From: CAVPCZ01 sp963702445
GTDB lineage: Bacteria > Bacteroidota > Ignavibacteria > UBA10030 > UBA6906
Direction of reading: 5' to 3'
NCBI GenBank assembly: GCA_963702445.1
Contig: CAVPCZ010000009.1
Coordinates: 806,001 to 870,000 of the forward strand
DNA: 64,000 bases
Shown here in pieces: positions 36,860 through 47,418 of this stretch. How positions within the stretch are numbered: position 1 is the first letter of the stretch; each line of letters starts with the position of its first letter. The notes under the pieces are model-generated. The model saw only the letters and a list, made by a program, of their open reading frames with translations. It had not been told where the DNA came from and searched no databases. Made by a program: the position numbers and the translations under genes.

Positions 36860-39357
36860 ATGAACAATTTCATCAGCCAAACAAGGAGCCTGGGCGCACT
36901 GGCTTTCCTGGTTGCCTGCCTGCTGCTGGTGGGAACCGGCGCGGCTCTCTACGCTCAGAACAAAGTCTCCGGCGTTCTCGACCCTGCCAACGGCAACGGC
37001 ATGATGGTCGCCGGAGAACTCTGGGATTCCTACATGCCCCTGAACAAAGGGCCGTACTATTCCGAGGCGACTGCTGACATCCTTCGCGGAGATGCAGGAT
37101 CGGAAACTTCGAACGCCAGTGGTCTTCGCCGACCCATATGTGGCCGGGAGGATGGAACTTCGGCGCATTCTGGAACAAATCAATGCAGATTCATGGTCTG
37201 GGATCCCGATCCGACATTCAATCCTGCGACAATTGGCGGCGCAACAAATCCTTCGTATTATGCCTCGTCCGGACCGAACTACGCATACGCAGGGTACCCC
37301 AATACATCACGGGGCAAGAATATCCCCGGGAGAGGCGACCCGGCCCGTGACTATACAAAAGAAACCAAATGGGTTGATGCCACAGAAACGGCACCATGTC
37401 ATGTACGAAGCGGCACATCCGACCACTGCCGGCGTGGATGTGAAGATGCAAGATTCACCAGTATTCGTTGAACTGGAACAATTTCAATGACTTCTATATT
37501 CTCGAGCTGACATTCACGAATACCGGCGTCGTTGATATGAATGCAGACGGCACGCCGGAAAAAACCGACCACGTGATCGAAGCCCTCACCACAGTCCATG
37601 CACGGCGAGTACATGGCGTGCATACGGCTTGAGCGAGGCTGCAGGACGTGGCAACGCGTTCTATGCCCAGAGAGCGATCGGTTACTATGGCGACAATGAT
37701 GCCAGCGGCTCGCCATGGGCAATGCATATAGCATTCCCGGGCGAAAGTGGACCCGGACTCAAGGACATGGGAATCTTTGCCGGCCCGCAGCGCTATCAGG
37801 CTGACGTCTGGAGCTCATGGGCATGTCTTGGCGCAACGGATGCCACGGGAACGATTTCCCGACGCGGTTTGGAACCCCCGCAGTTGGTACGGGTGCGGAA
37901 CGCGGCTGGTACGTGTCTGCGGGCGAGGGCAAGGGCTTCGCTATCGCGATCGGCGATCCCAAGGACAATTTCGTTGGCGCCATGGGAACGTTCTTCGTCG
38001 ATGGTGGAAAATCACTTGATAAGACGAAATTCAATCTTGCAGCCAATCCCAACCTTTTCGACGCAGGGAGACTGCGGGGGATCTCCGGACATTTGTCTTG
38101 AAGTCGTCAGGGCGCGACGGCACCCAATGGCGACCTCAAGTCGACAAACACGTTCGGCGTGAATCCCTATGAGCCAACCTGGACAAAAGGCTACACCGCC
38201 GCCAACAACTTTGATGGCAACGGATTTCTGGGGATCGGTCCGTTCAAGCTGAAGTCGGCCAGAGCGTCACTGTGACAATGGCGGTGGCCGGCGGATTCCG
38301 GTTGCAGGGTGTTGCCAATGCCATCGCGTACCGCGCGCTGGGTCTATCAGAACAAGACCAATGCGAATTACGATCTTCCCTTCGACTATCCGGCAGTTCC
38401 GGAAATGCGAGTCGACAATACTCTGCAGCCAGTCGATTCGCGTTCGCTGGGACAATCAGGGCAGAAGCGCTCGACCCGGTTTTGCAGGATACAAAGTGTA
38501 CAAGACTTCACTCTCACAACAGGTTAACTGGTTGGCAGGTGGAACGCGGGGTCTTGATGAATACTGGCGGAACATGACGCCGGGACCCACACCCGCCAGT
38601 CTGTTGAAGCCGATCAATCCCAACTTTACCGCTCAGGCATTCGTGGCCGGCTGCAACGGCGTGCCTGATGGCTGGGGTCCGTACACGCTGATGGCGGTGA
38701 TTCCCAAGGCCAATCTGAGCGCCTATGCCGATGCCAGCGCGGCAGGGTACAACTACTCATGGGAAGACAAGGTTGTCGATGTTGGGTTCAAGTACTGGTA
38801 CTATGTTGCGGCCTACACCGACAAGCCGCTGACACTCGGAACCAGCTACGTGTCCTTCAACAATCAGCCCAACACGACCTTCGTTGAGACATCAAACGTC
38901 AACAGGAACGGCGCCAGCGGATTGTGGCAAAACACGTATCCATTTGCCACGTTGAATACCTTCTTCCCGAAGACTTCCCAGGGATCTGAAGGATATCGGG
39001 GCGGGGTTCATCGTGAAGTCTGCTCTGGCGAATCCTGCGGATCTTGTGAGCGGAAAGGCCAAAATTACGGTCAAGCCGAACCCGTACAAGAAGAAGGCGT
39101 TGTTCGACAATGCGACACTGTCATATGACCACAAGATCACGTTCATGAACCTTCCGGGGAATGCAAAGATCACGATTCTTGACGTTTCAGGTCAACTCGT
39201 CGATCAGATCAACTTCCAGTCGACCGATCCCAACAACGGGAGCACATTCTGGGATATGTTCTCCAAGGATGGTGTCGAGGTTGCAAGCGGTCTGTATATC
39301 TACGTGGTGGAGTATGACGGTGGGAAGCAAGTCGGATACTTCTCAATTCTACGATAA
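36860..39357 (+). CDS. Large secreted protein with T9SS-type C-terminal domain, many frameshifts
   Basis: About 830 residues, reading through at least eight frame changes. The start is supported by an AGGAAG box and a signal peptide (LGALAFLVACLLLVGTGAALYA). Recognisable blocks: NGNGMMVAGELWDSYMP, WSSPTHMWPGGWNFGAFW, NDFYILELTFTNTGVVDMN, a fibronectin-III-like stretch (RVRWDNQGRSARPGFAGYKVY), FKYWYYVAAYTDKP, and a C-terminal sorting-type domain (VKPNPYKKKALFD, KITILDVSGQLVDQI, GLYIYVVEYDGG). Placed between a TonB receptor and a PorV-like protein, it is a candidate surface glycan-binding partner, filling the place of SusD, but no binding motif is visible. The long extracellular body is not a family I can name. 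Confidence 0.65.
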
Positions 39358-39411
39358 CGCGCCGTACGGTGCCCAAATCGAGCTCATAGAAATCAAGATG
39401 AGGCAAGAATT

Positions 39412-40430
39412 ATGAAATCATTTAGGATTCTGTTAATATGCTTGCTTGCGGTGTTGCTCGTGGCGCAAACCGGCGTCGCGCAAAACCGCAAGGCCGGCCT
39501 GACCGGTGCGGCCTTCCTGAAGGTCGGGGTTGGCGCCCGGAATGTCGCGCTGGGAACAGCCGTCACGGCTCTTTCGAGCGACGTGACCCAGATGTTCTAC
39601 AACCCGGCGGGCATTGCCCTGAAAGATCAACAACTTCAGGCATCATTCACCTATAACAAATGGATCGCCGACATCGGTCATAGTGCCGCAGCGGTCAGCT
39701 ACAATCTGGAGGGTATCGGTACGATCGGCGTGGGATTTATCACGTTCGGCCTGTCAGGTATTGAGGCAATCCGTGATATCCCCGTTGATCCGGGACTGGT
39801 GCAGTTCCAGATTGACAATAACACTTCGACGACCTATGACTACAGAGATGTCGCCTACCAGTTGACATTCTCGCGTTACGTCATAGACCAACTGGCCCTC
39901 GGTATCACCGTGAAAGGGGTCTCTCAAACGATCGATGGTGAGGGTGCAAGCGCGTTCGCCGTGGATTTCGGATCCGTGTACCACATCGGGGTCCTGGACT
40001 GGACGATTGCTGCCCGGTTCAACAACCTCGGGTCGGATCTGCAGTACTATGACATCGCATCACCCCTTCCGATGCAGTTTACTATCGGTACCGCGCTCGG
40101 TTCCTTTCAAGAACGACATGATGGGCGTCATGGTGGCCCTGGATGCAGCCAAGCCCCAGGATGGTCCTCTCTATATCTACTCCGGAGTGGAAGTCACGCG
40201 TCATGGACATGGTCGCCCTGCGCGGCGGGTACAAATTCAATTACAGCGGAACGGATGCAGTGACGAGTACGGGCGGGTCGGCCATCAACTCGACCATCGA
40301 AGGGTTTTCCGCGGGTGCAGGCGTGAAAGTGGACCTTTCGGGTCTCGCGGTCGGGTTCGACTATTCATTCACGACGATGGACCTGCTTGATCCGGCACAC
40401 CGGTTTACCCTCACGGTGGGTATGAAGTAA
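39412..40430 (+). CDS. PorV/PorQ-family outer-membrane beta-barrel protein, two frameshifts
   Basis: About 338 residues with a signal peptide (MKSFRILLICLLAVLLVAQTGVAQ). The mature start TGAAFLKVGVGARNVALGTAVTAL and DVTQMFYNPAGIA are the hallmark of PorV/PorQ/UPF0164 proteins, which share the FadL-like barrel fold. The rest is amphipathic strands ending in FTLTVGMK. Shifts (+1) lie near 40115, where one T of TTT restores FKNDMMGVMVAL, and near 40200. PorV is the shuttle that carries T9SS cargo to the sortase complex. A copy right behind a T9SS cargo gene may be dedicated to that protein. A strong hairpin follows at 40491. Confidence 0.85.
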
Positions 40431-40490
40431 GAGCTGCGTATCGGGGTTGGGGCTGCACGTATCGGGCGGTCCCAACTCTCGTTTTCTGAC

Positions 40491-40543
40491 CGGGGGTAAT
40501 CTCCTCGATGGAGCTGCAGCAGAACGGGGATTACCCCCGTTTT
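40491..40543 (+). terminator. Intrinsic terminator after the PorV-like gene
   Basis: An 11-bp stem CGGGGGTAATC (40491-40501) and GATTACCCCCG (40529-40539) is followed by TTTTC. A smaller hairpin (GTTGGG, 40446-40451; CCCAAC, 40471-40476) precedes it. This closes the TonB/T9SS/PorV module. Confidence 0.75.
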
Positions 40544-40567
40544 CATTGACGATTGTGCATCCTATTA

Positions 40568-41605
40568 ATGACGAACCCTATGCCTCTTCCCCTCCTTCCC
40601 ACCACCGTCATCGGCAGCTATTCGCTTCCCGCTGGCTCGAACAGGTCCGTGAACTCGGCACACAGGGAAAGCTGACTTCCGCCCAGGTGACCGAGGCACA
40701 TGACAGCGCCGTCCGTTCGGCGATTACCGACCAGGAAATCGCCGGTGTGGACAGTGATCACCGACGGCGAACTCCGGCGTGAAACGATGGTGAATTTTTT
40801 CTCCATGCGCATACACGGATTCGATATGGCCGGGAAAATGAAATCCATCGGCAATCTCGATCCCTCACTCCAGATGCTCGACCCCGTTGTCCGCGAGAAA
40901 GTACGGCACAAGGGGAGCCTCGGGATGGACGAACACTTCCGGTTCCTCAAGGCGTTTGCACGCCATCAGACCAAAGTCTGTGTCACCGGACCGCAGATGC
41001 TGGCCAAACGGGCGACGAATGAGTTCTATCCGAGCGACAAGGAGTTGATCTTCGATCTCACGGACATCCTCAATATTGAGCTGAAGGGGCTCGTTGCCGC
41101 GGGATGCGATTTCATCCAGATCGACGAGCCCATATGGGTCGGGTACCCGCAGGACATGCCCTGGCTTGTGGAGTCCTTCAACCGGCTGATCAGCGGCGTC
41201 AACGCGAAGATCGGCCTGCATGTCTGCTACGGCAACTACCAGCTGAAGAAACTCTTCTCGGGCCAGTATGCGGAACTCTTTCCGGCGATGCTGGACACAA
41301 ACGCGCATCAGCTCAGTTTTGAGTTCGCCGTATCGGACGGCGTCGGGCTCGAACTGTTCAAGCAGTACAGGACGGACAAGGAAATCGTGGTGGGCGTGAT
41401 CGATGTGAAAGATGAAACCGTCGAAACCCCCGAGAAGGTGGCGGGCCGCATCCGGCAGGCACTGAAGTTCATCCCCGCCGAACAGATGGTGATCAGTCCC
41501 GATTGCGGAATGAAATTCATGCCGCGCGACCGGGCCTTCGCAAAACTCAAGGCCATGGTGGATGGCACACGGCTGGTCCGCCAGGAACTCACCGCGAGAA
41601 CATGA
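40568..41605 (+). CDS. MetE-like cobalamin-independent methionine synthase family protein
   Basis: About 345 residues, only the C-terminal catalytic half of MetE. Motifs: VIGSYSLP at the N-terminus, VITDGELRRETMVNFF, FIQIDEPIWVG, LHVCYGNYQLKK (His and Cys zinc ligands) and ISPDCGMKFMPRDRA (third Cys). Two breaks: a missing base near 40632 (SLP to WLEQVREL) and an extra base near 40751. The start is the ATG at 40568 or 40580. Short stand-alone members transfer methyl groups from donors other than methyl-THF, or act on other thiols, so homocysteine methylation is not certain. The stop overlaps the next start by 4 bp, tying it to the glycosidase-like gene. Confidence 0.8.
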
Positions 41606-43823
41606 ACGTCCCGGCGACCACGGAAGGAGAGGACCGGGTGGTACTCCCCGTGAGTCCGCTGTTCCGCTCGACGGAAGTCGTCGCAATTCGGAAAAACGCC
41701 CTCCCTGTTGAACACACCGTCGCCGATGCGTGGAAGAAACACTTCGCGCAGAATGCCAGGGTGGAAGCCGTGGAGGATCCCGGATCACCCTCGCCACGGA
41801 CCCTGGGCATCGTCGTCGGCGATGATCCACATGCCGTACCAACACTGGCATTCCGCCTTCACGCCGACGGTTCCGGATTCCTCAGGGTCTCTCACGCGCA
41901 CTAGCTCTACCTGCTGTTCTCCCTCGTCGTCGAGAAGTACTCGACCGCCGATGATGCCACACTTGCGCGCGGCTTCGAACACCATCCGGCCTTTCCCTGG
42001 CTCAGGAATCTCAATGATTTCCTTGTCGGGAGTCTCCGGACAGACCGCACATTTGATCCGGCGTCGTACATGCGGCAGATCGCACGCCAGGGGTTTGGCC
42101 ACGTAACGGTCAACGGTCTGGGGGTTTCCCGGCCTTTCGAATCCGGCCCGCCCGGAGATATCTATTCCTGGTTCTACGACTACAGTCCGGACCTGGACCA
42201 GTTTGTCGAGAGTTCTCTCCTCCACGGATACTATCCCCCGGATTACCTCCAGGCGAACCTCCGCGCACTGCAGCGCAATGCGCGCATGGCGCGCGAATAC
42301 GGATTGGTGCCCGGGCTGCACATCAACTCCCCGCGGTCGATGCCCGAAGAGTTCTGGCACCGGTACGGGCACCTGCGCGGCGCCCGGGTCGATCACCCGC
42401 GGGAAACCCGCCGTCCGCGGTACACGCTGGCCATGGCGCATCCCCGCGTGCAGGAACACTATCGCGAGATGATGCGGAAGATTCTGGCGGAGGTCCCCGA
42501 TCTCGGGTTCATTCATGTGTGGACGAATGACAGCGGCGCGGGGTTCGAGTTCGTGACGTCGTTGTATGCCGGCAGAAACGGCGGCCCTTATCTGATCCGT
42601 GAATGGAAAAGCGAACAGGAGATCGCCCGGGCGGCGGCGGCCAACGTCCTGACATACTACAGGCTCATCCGCGATGAAGGACGGAAGGTGAATCCGGAGT
42701 TCCGTCTGATCTGCGATCTGGGACCGTTCTACGTCGAGCGGCCGTTCATTCTCCCCGAACTGGGGAACGGTATCGATGCGGGGGACTTCGCGTATTTCGA
42801 ACAGGGTCCGTCAGCCGGCGACCGTGCAGCTATTGCTGCTGCAGGGGCGGACGTGCATGTGAAGCTGGATCTGGCGGACAACAACCTTCCCGGGATTCCG
42901 TTTCCGTCCCTGGTCTACGAACGACTCCATGCAGCGCACACTGCGGGTATCCGGTGTGTGCTCACGGGAGTGGCTCCGGCTTCGCTCGCCCCCTACGACA
43001 TCAACGGAGAAGTCATCCGGGCCGTACAGGTGGATCCGGCTCAACCGCTCGACGCGATTCTGCAGGAGTCCGCCGGCCGGTGGATGGGCGTACCCGAAGC
43101 CGGCGCACTCATGACGGCATGGCTTCTCGCCGACAGGGCTGTCCGTGCCTACCCGGCGGATATCCCGATGAGCACGTTCGGCTTCCCATGGTTCCGCCTC
43201 TGGGTCAGGCCCTTTGTACCCGATATCGACGCCATTCCTCAAGCGGAACGACGGTACTATGAGGATTTCCTGCTCGCAACGTTCAACAATCCCGCCCGGG
43301 TGGATCTCAACAACGACATGATGTGGAATTTCCATACTGTCGAAAGCGCACGGGAACGGAAAGTGCGCATCGACCTGGAGGTGCTCCCTCCAATTATTGA
43401 AGCGATTGATCTGTGCGCCGGCTTTCTTCAAGATGCGCCGCAGATGCCGGGAGCGACGGTCATGCGGGATCTGCACGACCGGCTGGTTGCGGCCTGCTGC
43501 TATTTCACGACCATGCGCAACACGATGGCCTGGACGGAGTCGGTTCACGGATACATGCAGGCAGTCGATCCGCCGGCAAAAGCGGCGTTTCGCGAACTCA
43601 GCCTCTCCATGGTGGAGAATGAGCTGGGCAATGCACGCCGGCTTCTGCACCTCTGGCGCACCTCGACCTGTTCCTTTCATGCCTGTCTCGTCGGTTGGTG
43701 AATCGTTGCATATGCACAGCCGACAATTTCGGGGAATTGCTCGAGCGGAAAATCGCGCTCATGGAACGGCACAAGCTTGACGAACCGCATATCGATCCGG
43801 CGTATATGTGGAGAGACGAGTGA
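41602..43823 (+). CDS. TIM-barrel glycosidase-like protein with in-frame TAG and late frameshift
   Basis: About 740 residues, no signal peptide. Residues 1-130 look like the small alpha/beta N-terminal domain that precedes GH20/GH67-type barrels (TLGIVVGDDP, HADGSGFLRVSHAH, LYLLFSLVVEKYS). The central part reads as a barrel: GFGHVTVNGLGVSRPF, GLVPGLHINSPRSMPEEFW, LGFIHVWTNDSGAGFEF, FRLICDLGPFY, and WTESVHGYM near the end. A TAG at 41902-41904 interrupts an otherwise continuous frame; CAG would give HAHQLYLLF. Near 43660 the frame moves, and the likely true end is at 43823 (MERHKLDEPHIDPAYMWRDE). An alpha-glucuronidase-like or hexosaminidase-like activity is conceivable, but I cannot name the family. 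Confidence 0.6.
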
Positions 43824-43997
43824 GAGGAAAAAGGAGGGGGGAGGCAGAGATGCACGTTGAAGGGTTGAGGTTGACGGAGGGAGTTGGAGGGTCGCGGTGG
43901 ACGGCGATCCCGGATCGGAGCTGAAGCATTGAGGAGGAGATAACACGGGAGTGAAGTCGAACGAATAGAAGAAGGTCAGCAACGAAAGGAGGGCGAC
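43824..43997. other. Purine-rich intergenic stretch
   Basis: 174 bp, strongly biased to G and A on the plus strand, between the barrel gene and the first plus-strand PhyH gene. I see no terminator, no clear promoter and no gene. It ends in a strong ribosome site (AAAGGAGG) for the ATG at 43998. Confidence 0.5.
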
Positions 43998-44798
43998 ATG
44001 TATAGGGGCGAATACGTGGTGAACGAAGAGCAGGTGAAGTTCTATGAAGAGAACGGGTACGTTCAATTGCCAGACGTGCTCGGGCAGCGGGAGATAGAAA
44101 CCCTCCGGGGTGCGCTGGATACAGCGGTGGAAGACCGAAAACGTTTGCAGGAGAACTGGGGGCCCCGGATGGATGAAGGGTACACCAAGGTGTTCCTGCA
44201 AATGGTGAACGTGTGGGAGCGGTATCCGGCGATCGAAGAGTACGTTCTCAGTCCCCGCATCGGGGGTATTGCGCGCCGGCTCACGCGGGCTTCCTTTGTC
44301 CGCCTCTGGCACGACCATGCGTTGATCAAATATCCGAAAGACAGCAAGGCCACGGCATGGCATCAGGACAAAGTGTACTGGCCGATGCGCGAAAACGCCG
44401 CCCTCTCCTGCTGGATGGCTCTTGACGACGTGACGGTGGAAAAGGGGTGTATGTGGTTTCTTCCGGGCTCGCACAAACTCGGTCCACTGAATCCCGTTGA
44501 TCTCGGAAACGCGGGTGATGCTGATCTGCTGCAGTTGTTGCCGGCCGGACAGCGCGAGGGGGCGCGGCCGGTGGTCGTCGAGATGAAAGCCGGAAGCTGC
44601 ACATTCCACAACGGGCTCACATTCCACTACGCCGGCCCGAACACCACGGAAACACCGCGCCGTGCGATGGTGACGATTTTCATGCCTTCCGGCACGCATT
44701 ATTCGCCGGTGGAGCATCTGATCGGCGATCGGGGCAATCTGAAGGAGGGTGAGGAGTTCCACGGCCCTCTCTTTCCGATCGTTTCGCGCGAGCCGTGA
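43998..44798 (+). CDS. Phytanoyl-CoA dioxygenase (PhyH) family protein
   Basis: 266 residues, intact, with an excellent ribosome site. Fe(II)/2-oxoglutarate oxygenase motifs: TAWHQDKVYWPM (His and Asp, about residues 119-121), the KGCMWFLPGSHK turn and the distal LTFHYAGPNTTETPRRAM (His about 213, Arg for 2-oxoglutarate). Compared with the PhyH at 24874 it is clearly homologous but divergent, so the pair is not a recent copy. It is followed after 67 bp by another PhyH gene. Neighbouring genes process sugars, so hydroxylation or oxidative demethylation of a sugar-derived substrate may be its role; this is inference. Confidence 0.88.
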   Translation: MYRGEYVVNEEQVKFYEENGYVQLPDVLGQREIETLRGALDTAVEDRKRLQENWGPRMDEGYTKVFLQMVNVWERYPAIEEYVLSPRIGGIARRLTRASFVRLWHDHALIKYPKDSKATAWHQDKVYWPMRENAALSCWMALDDVTVEKGCMWFLPGSHKLGPLNPVDLGNAGDADLLQLLPAGQREGARPVVVEMKAGSCTFHNGLTFHYAGPNTTETPRRAMVTIFMPSGTHYSPVEHLIGDRGNLKEGEEFHGPLFPIVSREP

Positions 44799-44823
44799 TC
44801 GCGTTGGTCGGGTAGCGGCAGGA

Positions 44824-44846
44824 GTGAGTCTCACCCTGAGTCTCAC
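44824..44846. repeat. 12-bp-period TGAGNCTCAC repeat upstream of a PhyH gene
   Basis: GTGAGTCTCAC (44824-44834, a perfect hyphenated palindrome) is followed by TGAGTCTCAC (44837-44846) in 12-bp phase. It ends 19 bp before the ATG at 44866, next to the ribosome site. The same core is found at 45686-45696 and, with two changes, at 32404-32425. Confidence 0.7.
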
Positions 44847-44865
44847 TGGAACAGGAGGGAGGACG

Positions 44866-45591
44866 ATGCTGACACAAGCACAAATCGATGAGTATGAGCG
44901 GGAGGGGTTCCTGGTCGTGCACAATCTTCTCTCGCCGCAGGCGGTGGATCGGTTCGTCACCTACGAGGCGGCCCAGGATCCGGAGTGGCGGAACCGCCTG
45001 GACAACCACGCGCGTGATCCGGAGTGGAAGTTGATAGCGACGCATCAGCCCATGGTATCCATAGCCAGGCAGCTCCTGGGTGCGGCACCGATGATCGTCC
45101 AGTCGATGTACCTGGAAAAATACCCGGCGGCCGAAGGGAAGGGGACTGCTCCGCACCAGGATGCGCATTATCTGCCCACGGAGCCCAACACACTCATGGC
45201 ATGCTGGGTCGCACTGAGTGATACGGATGGTGAAAATGGCGGCCTGGTCGTGCTCCCCTGCAGTCATACCGACGGACTCCTGACGACGCACAAGGCGACC
45301 AACCTGAAGGACCATCAGGTGTGGGAGGCGGAGCATCTGATGCGCGACCGGACGGGGAGGGAATGGAAAGAGGTTTTCTATTCCTTTGAAATCGACAATC
45401 TGGAGCGGGAGAGGCTGGTACATCTCCGGGTGCCCAAGGGATCCGGCGTGTTTTTTACCGGCATGACCATACACGGATCGTTCGGCAACCGGAGCCGCGA
45501 TCGCGTTCGCCGGGCGTTTGCCACCCATTTTGTCGCGGACGGGACCTGGGTGCTCCGCGCGGACGTCCAGCAGCTGGTCCCGGCGGAGTAG
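44866..45591 (+). CDS. Second plus-strand phytanoyl-CoA dioxygenase (PhyH) family protein
   Basis: 241 residues from the ATG at 44866 (AGGAGGGAGG upstream); the frame stays open to 44749 but would overlap the previous gene. Iron site APHQDAHYLP (His and Asp, about 99-101) and distal MTIHGSFGNRSRDRVRRAF (His about 205, Arg downstream). The DTDGENGGLVVLPCSH turn is typical of PhyH members acting on small polar substrates. It differs from the gene just upstream in most positions. Two such oxygenases in sequence suggest two steps, or two related substrates, of one path. Confidence 0.88.
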   Translation: MLTQAQIDEYEREGFLVVHNLLSPQAVDRFVTYEAAQDPEWRNRLDNHARDPEWKLIATHQPMVSIARQLLGAAPMIVQSMYLEKYPAAEGKGTAPHQDAHYLPTEPNTLMACWVALSDTDGENGGLVVLPCSHTDGLLTTHKATNLKDHQVWEAEHLMRDRTGREWKEVFYSFEIDNLERERLVHLRVPKGSGVFFTGMTIHGSFGNRSRDRVRRAFATHFVADGTWVLRADVQQLVPAE

Positions 45592-45616
45592 CTCCTGGCA
45601 CGTGTGGCACATGTGG

Positions 45617-45708
45617 CTCAGAGGCTCTGAGACTCAAGTCGGGACCGCCGGCGTTTATCGAACAAATCGCACGTTGAGCCTCACAGTGAGTCTCACCGTG
45701 AGGCTCAA
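45617..45708. repeat. Palindrome cluster and three TGAGNCTCA units before a glycosidase gene
   Basis: CTCAGAG-G-CTCTGAG (45617-45631) is followed by three TGAGNCTCA units in 12-bp phase (45675-45707). The outer two form an inverted repeat: TTGAGCCTCAC (45674-45684) and GTGAGGCTCAA (45698-45708), enclosing the palindrome GTGAGTCTCAC (45686-45696). The cluster fills most of the 138-bp gap and ends 21 bp before the ATG at 45730. Confidence 0.75.
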
Positions 45709-45729
45709 AGGCACCGTAGGGGGTCAATC

Positions 45730-47334
45730 ATGACTAAGAAAACAACCTCGCTGCACACAGACAACCCCCGGCTTAACGCACTCCTTCCACGGATCAAGGG
45801 CTTCCTGGATCAGGACGTGTCTGAAGCCAACGCCCTCGGCACACATGTGCGCGGATACCACTCCCCCGACGGGCCGAGCCTGTGGCTCCGCGATCATACG
45901 GATATGATGCGCGGCTTCCGCTACTGGGAACACGACATGACCAGCATGGTCGGTCACTTTGCGGAGACGCAAACACGCCGCGGATGGCTCTTCGACTATT
46001 TCACCCTGACACCCGACAAACTCCCCTGTGAACGGGAGAACTGGGCAAAGTACGTGAGGGTGCCCGTGGAAGCGGATGTGGAGTACCGCTTCGTCAACGG
46101 TGTCTACCTGGCCTGGCAGGCCACCGGCGATGATGGCTGGATGAAGCAGATGCTGCCGCACGCGGAGCGCGCACTCCAGTACATTCTGACTGATCCCTGG
46201 CGCTGGGACAAAACCCACAGGCTGGTGAAACGAGCCTACACGATCGACACCTGGGATTTTGACTACACGGCGGGAAAGCACGACTGGCTCAATTTCCAGA
46301 TCACCCCGGACACCTTCTGGGGAATCATGCACGGTGACAACTCCGGATACTATGAGGCATTTCTCCGGCTTGCCGCCATGGAGGAACATCTCCGTCAGCG
46401 CAAACGTGCGGCCTACTGGCGGCGCTTTGCCTCCGCTTTCCGGAAACGGGCGAATACGGTCTGCTTCAACGGGACGCTTTTACACGCACCACGTCCACCT
46501 GGTGCCGGTGACGATCGCCGGCGTGGATGAACGTGCGCAGCTGAGTCTGAGCAACCCCATGGATATCAACCGGGGACTGGCGACGCATGAGATGGCGGTT
46601 TCCATCATCGACGAATACCGCCGCAGGGGTGAAGCCACCGGTGCGTTTGCGCCCTGGTTCAGCATCGATCCGCCTTTCCCCGACGGGGTGTATGGCGATG
46701 ACAAGATTGTGCGCGGAGCATACTGCAACGGCGGTATCATGCCGCTGGTGGGGGGCGAGCTGATCCGGGCTGCGTTCGAACATGGCCGCGAGGAGTATGC
46801 CGTGGAGCAGCTGCTTGAAGTACGAGGAGCTGACGCACGACAACGAGACCTACCTCTGGTATTTTCCGGACGGCCGGCACGCAACAAAGGAGACCAGCAC
46901 GAGTCCTGAGGCATACCCTACGGACGGATGGGGTGCTTCGGCAATGCTGTATCGGACTTATGGAAGGGCTTGCCGGTGTGGTTGACGGGCACACGCTCTT
47001 CCGTCGTGTGCAGCTCTCCCCCCGGTGGATCGCCGCCGGCAGTGCCGAGGCAGCCGTGCAGTGTGTCTACGGTGCTTCGGGAGCTTCCTTCGGGTATTCG
47101 TACCGCCACGATGCCGGACAGCACACGATCTCGCTGGAACTGCAGGGTACTGCCGACGTCGCACTCCACGTTCTGCTTCCGGCAGGCACGCGCGCCGCGC
47201 GCGTGCGCGTCAACGGGAGGTCCGTGCCATGTTCCACCCGGCTGGTGGAAAAGAGTCCCTATGCCGATGCTTCTCTGCGTGTGCGAAGGAGCGCCTCGAT
47301 CGAAGTGCGGTATTCCGGACTCTCCGAGAAATGA
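45730..47334 (+). CDS. Six-hairpin glycosidase-like protein, three frameshifts
   Basis: About 533 residues, no signal peptide. The helical barrel carries paired acidic/aromatic segments: LWLRDHTDMMRGFRYW (about 50), YTIDTWDFDYTAGKHDW (about 178), FWGIMHGDNSGYY, LSNPMDINRGLATHEM, and GAYCNGGIMPLVGGELIRAAF, with a short beta cap at the end (RVQLSPRW to LHVLLPAGTRAARVRVNG). Shifts, each +1, fall near 46480, 46820 and 46960. This layout resembles GH15/GH63/debranching-type catalytic domains, but I cannot give a CAZy number. Being cytoplasmic, it would act on imported oligosaccharides. It starts 21 bp after the repeat cluster at 45617-45708. Confidence 0.65.
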
Positions 47335-47418
47335 GTTCGAACGATTGCGCTCCGCTCTGCCATGGGTGGGAACAGAGAGCGGTTTTCGAGATGTGACCAA
47401 TAGCCCAGGAAGTCAACC

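Noticed and set aside
44824..45708. CRISPR-like array
   Set aside because: Units are 12 bp with no spacers of constant length, and no cas genes occur in the window.
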